From: Methanobacteriota archaeon
GTDB taxonomy: Archaea; Thermoplasmatota; Poseidoniia; Poseidoniales; Poseidoniaceae
Assembly (NCBI GenBank): GCA_002694245.1
Contig: NZLM01000015.1
Span: 2,592-8,189 of the forward strand
Length of the DNA: 5,598 nt
Direction: 5' to 3'
This document shows positions 5,201-5,598 of this stretch, one piece after another. The translations under genes were made by a program, and so were the position numbers. Every line of letters starts with the position of its first letter. The first letter of the stretch is position 1. The notes under the pieces are model-generated. The model worked only from the letters and a program-made list of their open reading frames with translations. It was not told where the DNA came from and did not search any database.

Positions 5201-5598
5201 ATGAGCGAGGAAGACACGAACAAACCACCAATGCCACCAGGAATGCCACCAGCACCACCTGGTATGCCACCAGCTCCGCCTGGAATGCCACCGGCTCCAC
5301 CGGGAATGCCACCGGCTCCACCGGGAATGCCACCGGCTCCACCGGGTATGCCACCAGCACCACCTGGTATGCCACCGGCTCCACCAGGTATGCCACCTGC
5401 ACCACCAGGTATGCCACCAGCACCACCTGGAATGCCTCCAGCACCACCAGAAATGCCTCCGGCCCCTCCAGAAATGCCTCCGGCACCACCAGAAATGCCT
5501 GTGGCCCCTCCAGAAATGCCTCCGGCTCCTCCAGAGATGCCTCCGGCTCCACCAGAGATGCCCCCGGCTCCTCCAGAGATGCCTCCGGCTCCTCCAGA
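5201..5598 (+). CDS. Proline-rich heptad-repeat protein, N-terminal part (cut by window edge)
   Basis: After MSEEDTNKPPMPPG the protein is a strict seven-residue repeat. Nine copies of MPPAPPG (residues 15-77) are followed by seven full copies of MPPAPPE (one is MPVAPPE) and a further partial copy cut by the edge. There is no signal peptide or membrane segment in the visible part, and the composition (over half Pro) means an extended, disordered, cytoplasm-facing chain. The glycine period of seven rules out collagen. APPGMPP resembles the PPGM-type ligands of GYF and WW domains, but no such partner is seen here. The first half is neutral and the second carries one Glu per seven residues. Such regions often tether a C-terminal domain; what follows is outside the window, so no function is assigned. 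The strong Shine-Dalgarno supports ATG 5201. Confidence 0.85.
   Translation, partial: MSEEDTNKPPMPPGMPPAPPGMPPAPPGMPPAPPGMPPAPPGMPPAPPGMPPAPPGMPPAPPGMPPAPPGMPPAPPGMPPAPPEMPPAPPEMPPAPPEMPVAPPEMPPAPPEMPPAPPEMPPAPPEMPPAPP
5243..5598 (+). repeat. Tandem 21-base repeat, 17 copies visible
   Basis: The unit is ATG followed by six mostly C/G-ending or A-ending Pro/Ala/Gly codons, with period exactly 21 from 5243 to the edge (last copy one base short). Copies 3 and 4 (5285-5305, 5306-5326) are identical and copy 5 differs by one base, a sign of recent duplication. Codon use splits at 5432: the G-type copies always begin ATG CCA, the E-type copies ATG CCT or ATG CCC, so the two blocks expanded separately. 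Because the period is a multiple of three, the opposite strand is also free of stops. Confidence 0.95.

Noticed and set aside
5097..5552. Open frame of about 150 residues on the minus strand rich in Val, Leu, Ala, Glu
   Set aside because: It is the antisense of the 21-base repeat, which is stop-free because the period is a multiple of three; no promoter or ribosome site supports it, and the plus strand has a strong Shine-Dalgarno.
5243..5598. CRISPR array or collagen-like gene
   Set aside because: The repeats are contiguous with no spacers, and glycine recurs every seven residues, not every three.

Overview
The window looks like a stretch of a planktonic archaeal chromosome, most likely a marine euryarchaeon of the Marine Group II (Poseidoniales) type. 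Supporting this are an archaeal-style tRNA-Glu with no encoded CCA, a UbiA-family prenyltransferase resembling the archaeal ether-lipid enzyme, a GPN-loop GTPase, TATA-like boxes about 25 bases from starts, compact spacing and acidic proteins. A photolyase-family gene fits a sunlit habitat. The lineage is an inference from recalled family patterns; no search was run. At least one gene, a short bacterial/poxvirus-type topoisomerase IB, has a non-archaeal flavour and may have been acquired.

Layout, left to right. Positions 1-374 (minus) hold the N-terminal part of a photolyase/cryptochrome-family protein that runs off the left edge. It is divergent from a complete topoisomerase IB (480-1658, plus). 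A tRNA-Glu(CTC) follows on the minus strand (1675-1747), with a TATA-like box at 1772-1779. The 170-base gap to the next gene contains three copies of GTGAAAGT and a minus-strand hairpin followed by eight T with no evident gene to terminate. Next on the plus strand are an unrecognised 58-residue protein (1918-2094), a 79-residue putative winged-helix protein whose ATG overlaps the previous stop, and a UbiA prenyltransferase (2364-3221). One base away, convergent, ends ornithine carbamoyltransferase argF (3223-4194, minus), preceded in the same direction by a GPN-loop GTPase (4240-5058, minus).

The right end starts with a 142-base divergent promoter region holding a perfect 14-base palindrome next to a TATA-like box. 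It drives, on the plus strand, a protein made almost wholly of the heptad MPPAPPG, switching to MPPAPPE, for at least 17 copies, cut by the window edge. A seven-codon upstream reading frame contains this gene's Shine-Dalgarno sequence as its Arg-Arg codons.

Most genes are housekeeping: DNA repair and topology on the left, membrane lipid synthesis, arginine synthesis and a GTPase in the middle. The least explained items are the heptad-repeat protein with its control region, the 58-residue/winged-helix pair, and the repeat-and-terminator island at 1788-1868.
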